DNA of 64,000 nucleotides from Auricularia sp. M13 (taxonomy: Eukaryota; Basidiomycota; Agaricomycetes; Auriculariales; Auriculariaceae). Every line of letters starts with the position of its first letter. The stretch's first letter is position 1. Shown here piece after piece: positions 33,118 through 44,188 of the stretch. Below the pieces are notes generated by a model. The model was not told where the DNA came from. It worked only from the letters and a program-made list of their open reading frames with translations, and made no database searches. Both the position numbers and the translations under genes were made by a program. The DNA lies in contig CM073202.1 of the NCBI GenBank assembly GCA_037042915.1, positions 682,001-746,000 of the forward strand, given 5' to 3'.

Positions 33118-34742
33118 ATGGCGCTCGCTGGGGTCAAGGTCATCGAGGTCAGTGCGGCGGCGGGGTCACGCTAGACCGCTGAAGCCATCCAGTTCACTGG
33201 GATCGCCGCCGTAGTACCCTTCGCAGGTGCGCCTATGAACAGTTTATCACTCAACACCCTCCCACCGACGCTGCGCAACAGGCATGCTGCTTGCCGACTG
33301 GGGCGCGGACGTCGTGCGCATCGACCGCACTACGGGCAGCGCGGCGGCGGCCGCGGGCGACCTGCTCACGCGCGGCAAACGCTCAGTAGCGCTCGACCTG
33401 CGCAGCGCGCAAGGCCTGGAGATCGCCAAGCAGCTCATTGCAGCGTCCGATGTGCTGCTCGACTCGTTCCGCCCCGGCGTGCTCGAAAAGATGGGCCTCG
33501 GGCCGGACGTGTTCCTCGGCGAAGGAGGACTCAACCCGCGGCTTGTCTATGCTAGGATTGCTGGGTGCGTTCTCAGGCTCGCGTTTTGTCTTCAGAGTCT
33601 TTTGCTGAGTTCGAGTGGTTGTTGCTGTAGCTTTGAACAGGATGGTGCGATTGTTTGATTGTGCTGCGTTTGACGCGGGAGGATGAGGCTGACGTGTGGG
33701 TGAACTGCAGGACTGCAACGCGATTTCGCCGGCAAGCCCTCGTCGTTGGCTTCCCCTGCCAGTGGACCCCGCGCTGACAGATTCGACAGGCCATAATATA
33801 AACTTCCTCGCCGCCGCCGGCGTCTTGCACGTTCGTCTTCTCTCGTCTTCTCTCATGACGCGATGGGTCCTGACGCGCTCGCGACAGCTCCTCCCGCGCA
33901 ACGCAGACGGCACACCATCCTTCCCGCTCAACCTCGTCGCAGACTTTGCAGGCGGCGGGCACCTCTGCACGACGGGCGTGCTCGTCGCGCTGCTGGAGCG
34001 CCAACACAGCGGGCGCGGGCAGGTCGTCTCCACCAACATGGTCCGTCCCATCCGAGCCCAGTCACTGACCACCTAGCTTTTCATTCTCATGGTTCGCGGT
34101 AGGTCTCGAGCGCGCGCTACCTCTCCTCCTACGTGCTCTCGCACGCCCACGACTCGTTCGCAACCCTCGAGGCCGACATCCCGTACTACGGCTTCTACGC
34201 GTGCAAGGACGGCGGCTCCGTCAGCGTCGCGTGTGGCGAGCCGCAGTCCTTCGCTACCTTCCTGCGCGCGTTCAGCGCGCACTTTCCAGGCGATTTTGGC
34301 GTTGACGTGCAGAAGGATGTGAAGCGCTGGCCAGTGTTCAGGGAGTATCTGCGTAGCGGCTTCGCGAGTAGGTCCAGGGACGAGTGGGCGGCGATTTTTG
34401 CACGTATGTTCCAAGTTTACATTTACGTTTTTGCTGAGCAGTGCTGCTGAATGGCGATCGGCTGCTGCAGGAGAGAAGGACGCGTGCGTGTTCCCTGTCC
34501 TGACCCCCGCTGAGGCGGCGGCGCGCTCCGAGTCCGGCGGCCATAATGCCAGTGTCGCGCCGCACCCGGCGCTGAGCCGCACGCCGGCAACACGCGAGCC
34601 CCCGCCGTTTGCCCCGCTTGCGCCCGGGCAGCATTCGCTCGAAGTATTGCAGGAGATCGGTGTCGACCCGGCGCGCGCGGAGAGGCTACTCCGGGAGCGC
34701 GTGGTCACTGTCGCACGTGGAGACGTTGCAAGCAGGCTGTAA
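33118..34742 (+). CDS. Alpha-methylacyl-CoA racemase-like (CoA-transferase family III)
   Basis: Exon 1 MALAGVKVIE, exon 2 (33193-33226) FTGIAAVVPFAG, exon 3 from 33282 MLLADWGADVVRIDR and GKRSVALDLRS, typical of family III CoA-transferases and alpha-methylacyl-CoA racemase. Further: GLEIAKQLIAASDVLLDSFR, PGVLEKMGLGPDVF, RLVYARIAG, GHNINFLAAAG, PLNLVADFAGGGHLCTTGV, RGQVVSTNMV and PYYGFYACKDGGSVSVACGE (substrate-binding). The tail CVFPVLTPAEAAA and LGQ-like LAPGQHSLEVLQEIGVDPAR is also characteristic. Catalytic His and Asp in animal AMACR interconvert 2-methyl branched acyl-CoA epimers for peroxisomal or mitochondrial beta-oxidation. GHNINF contains the expected His. I saw no obvious C-terminal peroxisomal signal (ends ARGDVASRL, close to but not SKL-like SRL), which could act as PTS1; this is worth noting. 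Confidence 0.85.
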
Positions 34743-35215
34743 GCCTTTAGTAAACTCCTGGCGTAGAAAAGCCACGGTACTGTACATATGTACAGCGAGG
34801 TCATCGGATCGGAATCGGACTTGGAAACCGCGACTTTTCTGCACTGCCACCTCTGCGCGTCACCCCATATTCGTGCGTTGCATCAGTCTTGGACGCATGC
34901 TGGCCCAGTATCCCAGTTATCACATTATCCTTCCCTGACGTCCAAAATTCTAACCCTATTTTGCCTTACCGGGAATGCACACGGGATAAGCAGATCTCCG
35001 TTGAGTATGTGGAGAAACCAGGCTGCCCCTGAACTTTGGAAGTTGGCAAGAAATTTTTCTCAACGTCATGCTTTCAGGGGTTTCTGGTTTGAGCGGGAGG
35101 CCGGAAGCTTCATGAGTGCCAAGCGCCGCCGCAGAATGCCGGCGCTTGTTGACCTCGTTCCTCCATCCCGCCACATTCCGCATTTCAGACTCGCCGTGTC
35201 CCACGCTTACACACG
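34743..35215. other. Intergenic between AMACR-like and F-box genes
   Basis: Expected to contain the 3' end of the racemase gene and the promoter of the F-box gene at 35216. No additional gene recognised. Confidence 0.5.
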
Positions 35216-37611
35216 ATGGAAAAGCTCGCTGATGAGCTGCTCAAGATGATCCTCAGCCCGCCCTTGCTCGTTCCCGACGAGATGTTCGCAGACGGCAGCG
35301 ACCTGTCGCCGTTCAGCAAGGCAACATCGTCCGCATCCGACGTGCTGCTCGTCTGCAAGCGCTTCATGCGCGTCGCCACTCCTGCGCTGTACGAGACCGT
35401 CATAATCCGCACCAAGGCGCAGGCGGCCGCGCTGCAGGCCGCGTTAACCCGTAACCCGGAGTTCGGGCGGTTTGTCCGCAAGCTGCGTCTCGAAGCCGCG
35501 TATGGCAGGGAACTCAGCAAGGTGATATCCACCATGCCGCATGTCACGGACTTCTGCTTCACGCTCTCGGTTTACGCGGACGAGAGCCTCGCGGCGTTGA
35601 ACGCTGCGTTTACGACCTTGGAGCCGAGGCGTCTGCTGCTCACGCTGCCGGAAACGCGCCACGGCACCAACTTGCGGCATAAAGCTCTCGTTGAGAAACT
35701 CTGTGCAGCAATCCGGACATGGACGTCGCTGGTACGCCCAAAACTTGTTGGGAGGCAGGGAGTCGCTGCTCACACTGAACCTCAGCGCAATTTTTGTTAC
35801 TCGAAGCCCACACGCCAAGTATCCGAGTTCTACAAGGAAAGCGAAATTGCAGTTGCGCTCGCCGAGAGTACCTCTCTCGAGGTGGTCGACGTTTCCGCGC
35901 GGTCATGGGAGGTTACTGAAATGCCGCCGTCCCTGCGGATGCTGCTTTCCACCGCCCATATTCGGCTCATCAGGCTGCACGCTCCGCATTCTAGTTTAGG
36001 AAAGCGCTCGTTCCTGCATACGTGCCCTCCAGAGGTCAAGCAACGCCTTCTATTCGTCGGTGCTACAGGCACGGAGGCCGACGCCAACGACGCCCCGGAT
36101 CCTCTTCTTCTCGTTGCCAACCCTTTTTATACACCGATGCAGAATTCTTCGAGAGAGGAACGAATCGCCATATGGACCCGGATAATCTCCTTCGCCGTCT
36201 GCAAGGACGCACCTACGCAGGACAACGAATACCGCTACGATATCAACTATCGTTATCATTGCTGGTTCGACTATTCCAGGATCAACTATCTTCTCGCAAA
36301 GCAACTTTTGTTGGTCTCCCGGGATGTGTTTGTGAGAGGTTTTCGACCACATTAGACCGCAAAGTACTTACACGATATTGCATTTCATCAGGAAGGCTTG
36401 ATCGCGGTATTATCTAACAGTCTCTGCATCCACGACCGCTCGTTTCTCATCTTGAAAGGACGTCTAGAAGCGCGACCAGCACTGGGGGCCGAGGTCCACA
36501 GCATGCAGTTTTCCGCGCCAACGCTGGAAGATCCGAATATCGACGTCTTCTTCCAACGCCTGACGCACCTGCACGATATGAAACTCCTCGACATGCACGA
36601 CAAGTATGTGCCGGCGTTCGAGCGAATCGGGTTGTTCATCGGCCACACACTCCGCTCGCTCTATCTGTTGGGTCGCTTCCGGAGGTACAGAGACGGCGAC
36701 GAGGCCGGCGGCGCATTCTCCGCGGACGTCTTCTCCGGGTTCGTCGCGCTCGAACAGCTGAAGGTTTCGTTGCATGATATGCGATTTACGAGCACCGGAA
36801 CGCCCTCCGACGTCCTCCCGAACCTGAAGGCGCTCGACGTCGGTGAAGGCCACATGTCGTTCCTCACGATGCTCTCGCATGCAAAGTACGTCCGAGTTCA
36901 TTTCAAACTTTCTCCCTATCCCGCTCTAAATGTATGATCTTCTGCAACTTCGGAAGGCTGCCGAAGTTGGAGAGCTTCACGATCCGCGTGGCCGTGCGCA
37001 GGGCGGACCAGTTCATCAAGATCCACGGGAAGAAGCTCGTCCGCGTCCATACGACCATCGGGTTCAACCAGAAGAACCTGACCGCGTGTCCTAACCTCGA
37101 GTCCATCGAGCTCTTCGACGTGAGCACCCTCGCCTGCATTCCCGCTGAGGTGCAACTGGAAGACTTCTTTTCTTCAATGCAGGAGGTCCGCCCGTCCTTC
37201 GTGCAAGAGTACAAACACGCTCGTGTCACGCGGCTCAAGCTCAACTGGTATACGTGCGTCGCACGGTTTCATTCTCCTCTTCCTTGGCCCGAGTTCTCAT
37301 CACTATATATACAGGAGCAGCGCCAAATACGTCAACAAGTACAGCGCGGTCTGCTTGCGCCTGGCGCGCACTAAGAAGTTCCCCGCACTCAAGGAGGTCA
37401 TCGTAGGTCGAAAAAATGAGATATGGCCGGCAAACGAGTACGTGTGAGCTTCCTGAAAACCGGCTGTCACAAGCTGACGTGGTTCCTCACTGGAAGGCGC
37501 GATGCGCAGAAGAGCCCATGGCCCGAGATGGCGACGAAGCTCGCTGAACGGGGGATTGTGCTGCAGGATTATACAGGCCGCACGTGGCGTCAACGGTTGC
37601 AGATTCAGTGA
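35216..37611 (+). CDS. F-box-like/leucine-rich protein (agaric type)
   Basis: Begins MEKLADELLKMILSPPLL at 35216, an F-box-like start, with DVLLVCKRFMRVATPALYET as the second F-box helix pair typical of agaric F-box proteins. Next come repeated strand-helix units (LRLEAAYGRELSKVISTMPH, STSLEVVDVSARSW). The exon ending LLAKQLLLVSRD joins in frame at 36403 to EGLIAVLSNSLCIHDRSF; further blocks are NIDVFFQRLTHLHDMKLLDM, VALEQLKVSLHDMRF, LPKLESFTIRVAVRRADQF, ACPNLESIELFDV, KEVIVGRKNEIWPANEY, KTGCHKLTWFL and the end TWRQRLQIQ at 37611. About 700 residues, five or more exons. A short intron around 35731-35826 is possible. Predicted SCF adaptor; substrate unknown. Confidence 0.7.
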
Positions 37612-37968
37612 CCACCGGACTCGGATTCGTACCCCACGCCGATACAGCGGACCTTGGACTCTGATTGTCGTGGTCGAACGATTTACTTTCTACATCGACT
37701 GTATCATGTAATTATCATACTTTGGTCCTTCGCGCCTTGCGATATATTCGAGCAACATGACCTCTGCGGTCATCTGCCTTGACCGCTTTTGCAGATATAT
37801 ATTCCTCAACCATATGCTGAGATTCAGAAGTGAGAATAACGTCCTTTGCGCGGTTCCAGAAATATATCCTCGCCCCTGCCCGGGCGCCTAACACCTGGCG
37901 CTCAGCGCTGTCGCTGGCGTTGATCGGCGTGTTCCGCAATCTATCCACCGTTCTGCCTGCTCTGGTTC
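37612..37968. other. Intergenic between F-box and phosphatase genes
   Basis: AT-rich near 37670-37830, then GC-rich before the ATG at 37969. No gene recognised. Confidence 0.5.
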
Positions 37969-39463
37969 ATGATGAGGACAAGCGTTCGTCTGGCCTTACT
38001 AGCGCTTCTGGCAGCGGTGGCAATCAACTACTTTGAGCCGTTACCGGACCTGCTGAACCGGCTCTGGGTCCACGCGCTGCCCAGTCATCTGAACCTGAAC
38101 GAGGCGCTGCATAACATCCTGTTCGATTCTCAGCAACAAAAGGTCTTGACGACGCCTAGCTCTGAACCCCTTGCAACGACAGTACCCGCAGGCAATGAAC
38201 CGTCGACGTCGGTGCCAGCAGCGAGCTCACACGAGCGCCCGCGCGGTTTCCGGCGGCGTCTTGTCGCCGTCGGCGACCTCCACGGCGACTTTCCGAACGC
38301 GCAGAAGGTGCTCACCATGGCGCGCGTTATCGACGCGTCTGGCGCGTGGTCCGGCGAGACCGACATTTTTGTGCAAACTGGCGACATTGTTGACCGCGGT
38401 CTTCACACGCTCCCGCTATACGAGCTCATGGAAATGCTGCGACGGCAGGCGCTGGAGGTCGGCGGCCAGGTCGTCAGCACGCATGGCAACCATGAATGGA
38501 TGAATGCTATCGGTAGGTCGCTCAGCTTGTGGTGTTGCGCGTTGCTGAAGAATACGCAGGTGATTGGCGGCAAGTCTGCCATGGCTCCCCCTTTGCGTTC
38601 CTGCTCACACTTGTCTGTTCAGATACGTCAGCCAGGCCGAAATACAGACCTTCGGCGGCGTAGCAGAGCGGCAAGCAATGCTAGCAAAGGGCTGGGTCGG
38701 CCGCGCCTGGCGCGACAACTATACTGTCGCAGCGCGTGTGCCGCTGCATCCATCGCTGGGGCCAGTCAACACAGACTACGTCGACAGCGCCTCTGGATCT
38801 GCACTTTCGCACGCATCGCTCGCCGTAGTGCACGGCGGCCTCGCGCCGACTTACCCCGACCTCGCACCGTTTCCCTCGCGCATCAATGCGATTGGAGCTT
38901 CGCTGCTCGCGCGCCTGCAGAACCGCAAGCAGCAACCGCCGCCGCACCCGCCCGCGCCGTACCCTGGGCTACCGGCCGGTACGACGCCGCAGGAGGAGCG
39001 CATGTACGGCGAGGACGGCCCGCTGTGGTACCGCGGCTGGGCGCACGACAACGAAGCGGACGCATGTTCGAAGGTGGACGGCGTGCTGGCCAAGCTCGGC
39101 GTGCGGCGGATGGTCATGGGGCACACGCCCGACTTCGAGGTAGGCGTTATGCCCTTCTTGCTCTCCTTGACATGTAGCTAATGAGGCGGTGTGTGTCTGT
39201 TGCTTCTGTAGAAAATTGTCTCGCGATGCAACGCCAAGATCATCATCATCGACACGGGCATCTCGCGCGCGTACGGCGGCGCGCTCTCGGCCCTCGAGAT
39301 CGTGTACACGCTCACGCCCGGCGCCGACGGGTGGCTCGAGCGCGAGGTCGTTTCCGCCATCTACGAGTCCGGGTCCGTTCTGCTCGCGGACGACAAGCGC
39401 ACCATCCAAGGCGACTTCAGTGCGTGGGCGAATGTTGAAGAGACGTCCGCACGCGCCGAATAG
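37969..39463 (+). CDS. Shewanella-like PPP-family phosphatase, membrane anchored
   Basis: An N-terminal hydrophobic stretch (RLALLALLAAVAINYF, residues about 6-22) looks like a signal anchor. Metallophosphatase motifs follow in order: VAVGDLHGD (GDxHG), QTGDIVDRG (GDxVDRG), STHGNHEWMN (GNHE), AVVHGGLAP and VMGHTPDFE (GH). The insert spacing and HGD/GHTP forms match Shewanella-like (SLP) phosphatases rather than PP1/PP2A. Two introns: after WMNAIG (about 38512), resuming YVSQAEIQTFGG at about 38622; and after HTPDFE, resuming KIVSRCNAKIIIIDTGIS near 39213. Ends EETSARAE at 39463. The phosphatase domain is likely lumenal or vacuolar if the N-terminus is an anchor. Substrate unknown. Confidence 0.8.
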
Positions 39464-40441
39464 CGGATTATAGAGGACACAGTGTGCCATGGATCGGTTT
39501 GTTGTCGTAATTTTATTATCTTCGTTTCCTTCTCGTTCCACTTTCAGGTCTCGAGCCTGCCAATTGTCCCCCAACATTTTCCCAAGAAACGCGGTATAGT
39601 ATAAAGGCAGGATAAGCGGGTATTCGACACATCTGTGGCGCCGAAGAAGGAAGGAACCAATGAGAAGGTAGGTAGTACGGTGTCATGTCTACTCTATAGT
39701 CGCGGTAGCAGCGACAATTTCATCATAGCACGCAGACGCCGCGCTCCGTAGGCCGGATTAGTGCGAACAGGCAGCAGCGCTGTCCAATACAGCAAAACGC
39801 GCTGTCTCGAACGAAATCGACTTGGGTCCTTAGATTCGTCCCCGTGGCTGCCTCCCGAACCCAAGTCCACTGAGCCCCAATGGGAAGCGCAACGCCGTGC
39901 GTTCGGAACAACTTTCTACGAAATTCAGAATGGCCAGAAATAATGAATCGAACGAGCGCAGGCCCTCGGCGTTGCGTGCTCATGAAACCAATAGTTCTGG
40001 AGGAAGAGCATCTCGTCGCACATCGGAACTCCTCGGATCACTGTTCCGTCCCCACGGCGTTTGCGGGATTGACTACTAGCCATCCGCCGTGAAAGGCGAA
40101 GAACAAGTCTGGAGATGGCTCAGGACACTCCTAGATGCCTTCTCATTCTCTTCCGTTTCACCAGTGGGATACAGGCCATCGAGACGCAAATATATGGTCC
40201 CGATCGTGTCATGTATACATTTTTGTGCGTCTTCCTTACTTTCATTTTCACACTACGAGTCTACGACAGCCAAGGGCCAGGCCTAATCTAAGATCTGAGA
40301 TCTGGGACTGCTTCCCCGCACTCGGGCGTGCATGACGTAATCTTTGGGCGCCTGTCGATCCTTCGTCCCCCGGACGGAGCGCCCGTTGCAGAATCCAACC
40401 GGATAAGTCCTGAGTTTGTGACCACGCTGCAACCGTCCGCC
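39464..40441. other. 978-bp region without a recognised gene
   Basis: Opposed frames (39723-39983 minus; 40328-40561 plus, whose 3' part is exon 1 of the next gene). No motif recognised in the rest. Confidence 0.45.
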
Positions 40442-41698
40442 ATGGTGAAAGTCGGGATCTGGGAGGTCGACCAGCGCGCGGTGGCCAACAGCCCGTCCAC
40501 GTGCGCCGCCATCGCGCTCTACGTGTCCTACAAGGGCTGGCAACGGTGCGCCCCATTTTAATCTCATTTTTTTTTTCTGCGAGTATTTAACAGGAGGTCA
40601 ATGGTAGGGGCTCGCTGTCGACGAGCGGCGCGCTGACGGCGCTCGTCGTGGGCTTTGTGCTGATGCACGCGCACACGAAGGCGTTCGGCGTCGCGATGCT
40701 CGTGTTCTTCTTTGCCGGGTCCAAGGCGACGCGCATGGGCAAGGAGCGCAAGGCCAAGCTCGAGGACGGCCACGCCGTCGCGGGCAACCGGAACGGCCGC
40801 CAGGTCAGCGATTGCTCTGAATGCGCCAGGGTCGCGCGCAAAGACTAAAATTCAAATTTAATTCGCAGGTGCTGTGCAACTCGTTCCCGGCCATCGTCGC
40901 GTCTGTGCTCTGGTCCGCCTTGTTCATGCCCGACTCGGGCTACGCGGCGCTGCTCGGCCCGCTGCTGCCCGACCGATGGGCGGCGCGCCAGGCCCCGTAC
41001 GCGCCCGCGGTCTGGTGCCCGGACGAGCGCGCTATGGCGCCCAGCCGCGCGCTGTCGTTCGCCGTACTGGGGTAAGCATATTCTCGCATTCCATTGACGC
41101 CGACACTGACTGGGCGCAGCCATTTCTCGTGCACACTCGGCGACACGCTGGCCTCTGAGCTCGGCATCCTCTCCAAGTCGTGGCCCATCCTCATCACGAC
41201 CGGCCGCCGCGTCCCGCCGGGCACGAACGGCGGCCTCAGCGCGCTCGGCACCTTCGCCTCGCTCATCGGCGGCGTCACCATCGGCGCGACCGTCGCGTCC
41301 GTCTGGGCGCTCGAGAGCAGCGCCTGCGCGCGCGAGGGCGCCGATATGTGGGTCCGCTGTCTCGCTTGGGGCGCCGTGTCCGGCCTGCTGGGCTCCATCG
41401 TCAGTCTGACCGCAGAATTCAATCATTATCATCGGGTGACTGACGGCGCGCAGATCGACTCGCTGCTCGGCGCGACCGTCCAGCGCACGCGCTACGACAA
41501 GGAGAGCAAGCTCATCCTCCAGGACGACGGCGCCGACCGCGAGGGCGTCGCGGTCATCTCGGGCCTCAACCTCCTCACCAACAACCAAGTGAGCACGCTT
41601 ATTCCCCCATCACTCCCTCTGCCCTCCTAATCCCTCACCCACAGATCAACCTCGTCTCGGCCGCGCTCACCGCTATCATCGTCGGCTATCTCGCATAG
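40442..41698 (+). CDS. TMEM19/DUF92 family integral membrane protein
   Basis: Exon 1 (MVKVGIWEVDQRAVANSP, then STCAAIALYVSYKGWQ) joins at about 40610 through GGTAG to RGSLSTSGALTALVVGFVLM, the diagnostic start of DUF92/TMEM19 proteins (related to plant phytyl-phosphate kinase VTE6). Further exons: MLVFFFAGSKATRMGKERKA, VLCNSFPAIVASVLWSALF, SFAVLG joined to HFSCTLGDTLASELGILSK, TNGGLSALGTFASLIGGVTI and LTNNQ joined to INLVSAALTAIIVGYLA. About six hydrophobic segments. The GDTLASE and GTNGG motifs are conserved in the family. Length about 330 residues. Start choice: 40442 has a good context and gives a short N-terminus; an upstream in-frame ATG lies at 40328. Fungal function is not established; a role in lipid-phosphate metabolism is inferred from VTE6. 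Confidence 0.8.
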
Positions 41699-42480
41699 AC
41701 CCTCAGTACCAGTTCTCTTTCCCGTTCCCGCTCGCGCTCGCGCTATCACTGTAGAAACCTTGCAGCATAACTCCGAATTTTCGCTTTCGCCATTTCTTGT
41801 CGTCCTTACCTCATTAAGCTGCTCTGCGATCGCGTTCTCAGGCTCGTGTTCTTGGAATGCTTCCCGCGCCGACGTCCCTGAGTGGTCCCGTGTGAGGCCG
41901 CCGCCTCCTGCCAGCGCCGGCGCCTCTGAGCGGGATTCTTCCCGCGGCCGTGTTCCGAAGAAACTCGCTGTAATCATTTCTTCAGGTTGCTACAGTATTC
42001 GCTGCCGCATTGAACCTCGCTCCTGCTGGCCCTGACACTGACAGCAGCATCGCTCCGCACTTCCGTCTTATTTTAACTTACATGTCCTCGTCGAGCTGCT
42101 CTGCGATCTCACACATGTTGCTTCCGTGGAGTTTGGAACGTCGTCCCTGACCGGAAGCAGTCCCGCGAGTGGCGTGGTCCGGCGTCCCCAGCTGGTTATT
42201 TCTCCCGGAAATACGCCTCCTGTCGGTGAGTGCTGCTCAATTGGCCCCCCGTCGAGGTTGGCACCCATCGGCGCCGGGCGACGGACGCTCTGTTTGCGTC
42301 ATTGCCTACTGACTGAGGTGTATTTGCAACTCGCGGAGGCTGCCAATCGTTGTTCTTTCGGGCGGGCTTCCCGCTTCCACGTGCCCATAGTTACGCGCTA
42401 CGCACGGGAATTCAGTCGAGTAGAAGGCTTGGATCCCCACGTGGCTTTGAGTTTGCACGGCTGCAGTGCTGAGCGTTGAT
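41699..42480. other. Short plus-strand frames, probably non-coding
   Basis: Frames 41760-42035 and 42126-42479 have neither a domain nor a splice. The left part is the 3' flank of the TMEM19-like gene. Confidence 0.35.
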
Positions 42481-43040
42481 CAACTGAGCCGACCTGGGGG
42501 CTTTGGCGCTGTCATCTCTTGGGCATTCACTGTTCAAGCTTAAGCCATTCTCTCCCGCCCTCCAGGCACATACTGTATGCACACATGCAGGGCTTGGCCT
42601 CCTGGCAGGCTGGCCAGCGAAGAACGAAAAGTCCATCTCCCAGAAACAAGCCCAATATACGGAGTTGCGCATGCGCTCAGACTGCAGTTCAAGTGAGGCT
42701 TCTCTACCGTGATACCACCCCGCCTACACGTGGCTTTGAGAATCCCGACTCCTCGGACTCCGGAATTTCGCACGAGTCGCTAATCGCCCTGCTCCCTGAA
42801 GACCCGATCGGCATTGACTGGATTGACTCCGTCGTTTCTATTGCCGAAGGAGGCTGTGGGACGACGCGACGTGTGTCAGTCGGACTCTCTGGCGCGGGTG
42901 GCTGTCTCCTGGCAGGTGCTATATCAGCAGGGCGGTCCCGCCGGCGGTGTGGGCTCAACTTGAACGCGCCGCGCTCCCGCTTTCGGATTCGTTCTCCTTC
43001 TCATCTCGCAAGTTGCTCCTCTTTATTTCGTTTCCCCGCC
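41699..43040. other. 1.3-kb region without a firm gene
   Basis: A plus-strand frame from 42519 is open and in frame with the gene at 43041. Its part near 42750-42860 (FENPDSSDSGISHESLIALL, PIGIDWIDSVVSIAEGG) is protein-like, so a longer N-terminus or separate exon is possible. The paralogue at 47708 has nothing comparable, which favours 5' UTR. Confidence 0.4.
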
Positions 43041-43424
43041 ATGCACTCGACCAAGACACCGAAGCGCCGCCCATCGCTCATGCAGCTCTTCCGTCTGCGC
43101 CTTGGCGATCGCACCAACTTCGAGTTGCCTTCGCCGGCTCCGATCCCGTCAGCGTGCGAACCGAAGAAGAGGAAGGAGAAGAAGAAAAAAGCGGAGGAGG
43201 GGGACGTGGACGAGGCGGCGCTCGTGCGCGCGTACGGCCGCGCGTTCGTCGCGGAGGTCGCGCTGCTGCAGTTCATGGACGGCGGCTCGACGGCGCATAA
43301 CGTCCAGCGCGCGCTCAAGAAGCGCCCAAAGCTCTCCGCCGCAGCCGCCGAGGGGATGCAGTCGGACGAGCATGCCGGTAAAGCAGACTTTGGGAGGGAG
43401 CAACCACCCCCGGATTCGTTTTGA
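43041..43424 (+). CDS. Small basic protein, AEVALLQ-MDGGST family, paralogue A
   Basis: 127 residues from MHSTKTPKRRPSLMQLFRLR. A highly charged middle (KKRKEKKKKAEEGDVDE) leads to YGRAFVAEVALLQFMDGGST and AHNVQRALKKRPK, which matches paralogue B at 47708 almost residue for residue over about 35 positions, while both ends differ. The conserved core looks like one amphipathic helix, a Gly-Gly turn and a second helix. No known family recalled. Single exon. Start chosen because paralogue B starts at the equivalent place and the context CCGCC-ATG is good. The basic runs could be nuclear localisation signals; function unknown. Confidence 0.6.
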   Translation: MHSTKTPKRRPSLMQLFRLRLGDRTNFELPSPAPIPSACEPKKRKEKKKKAEEGDVDEAALVRAYGRAFVAEVALLQFMDGGSTAHNVQRALKKRPKLSAAAAEGMQSDEHAGKADFGREQPPPDSF

Positions 43425-44188
43425 TTGTAACATCGGTCGTGTGAGTGCTCTTGACCTTCGCTACTGTATGTATATGTCTGAATGCGGGATCTCGCCTGTT
43501 TCCAGTCTTTATCCCTCTTCTTGGTTTGATTATCATGAGCACTCGCGCCCGCGTCTCCCGTGATTGATTGTCGCATATTCGTTACTCTATTTTCCAGCTG
43601 TCAAATCGTCCCCAATGTGTTCTATTGTAGCCATCGCGTACGGTCCGCCAAGCTCAACTGTCTGCTCCCTCCTCCGAGTCGATCCGTTGACTCGGAGCCA
43701 ACTCTCACCCGCGCCGTCGTACAGGACCGCCTCATATGTGATGTGAGCTGGTGGGAAGTTGTTTATGACGTCTCCCTCCGTATGAAATCACACGGCGTTT
43801 AAGACTTGGCAGTGGAAAACCTCGCCGAGGCGCTGGTTGAGGTGGCTACCGATTAACGCCGCAAACGCCGTGATGACGGAGCATTAACTCCGAAGCAGTC
43901 CAATGTCCGACGAGATAGCTCTTCCTCTCGAATTCTCGGTTTCGTGAGGAGCCAACACCAGCCCTACACCGATGGCCTGCCCGCTTTCACTCATTATTTC
44001 CGGCCATTCCAAAGTTCTCAGGGAGATGTCCGCACATTGCGTTGAGCTTCCCATTAGGGCTCGGTGCTTCTGATTTCTGGGTGGCGGCTGCTTGCTCGCG
44101 TTCAGCCTCTTTTCCTGAAAGCGATCGTTGTCGCCTGTCAGATGATATCAGCGGGGCTTGCCTCTTCGACTGGACTTCCACTTGCGCA
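43425..44188. other. Intergenic between paralogue A and F-box gene
   Basis: No gene recognised. The plus-strand frame of the F-box gene extends upstream to an ATG at 44042, so its N-terminus could start there. Confidence 0.5.

Noticed and set aside
34073-34804. Minus-strand frame of 243 codons
   Set aside because: Antisense of the AMACR-like gene.
40845-41588. Minus-strand frame of 247 codons, acidic and Arg-rich
   Set aside because: Antisense of the TMEM19-like gene, which has membrane segments and correct splices.
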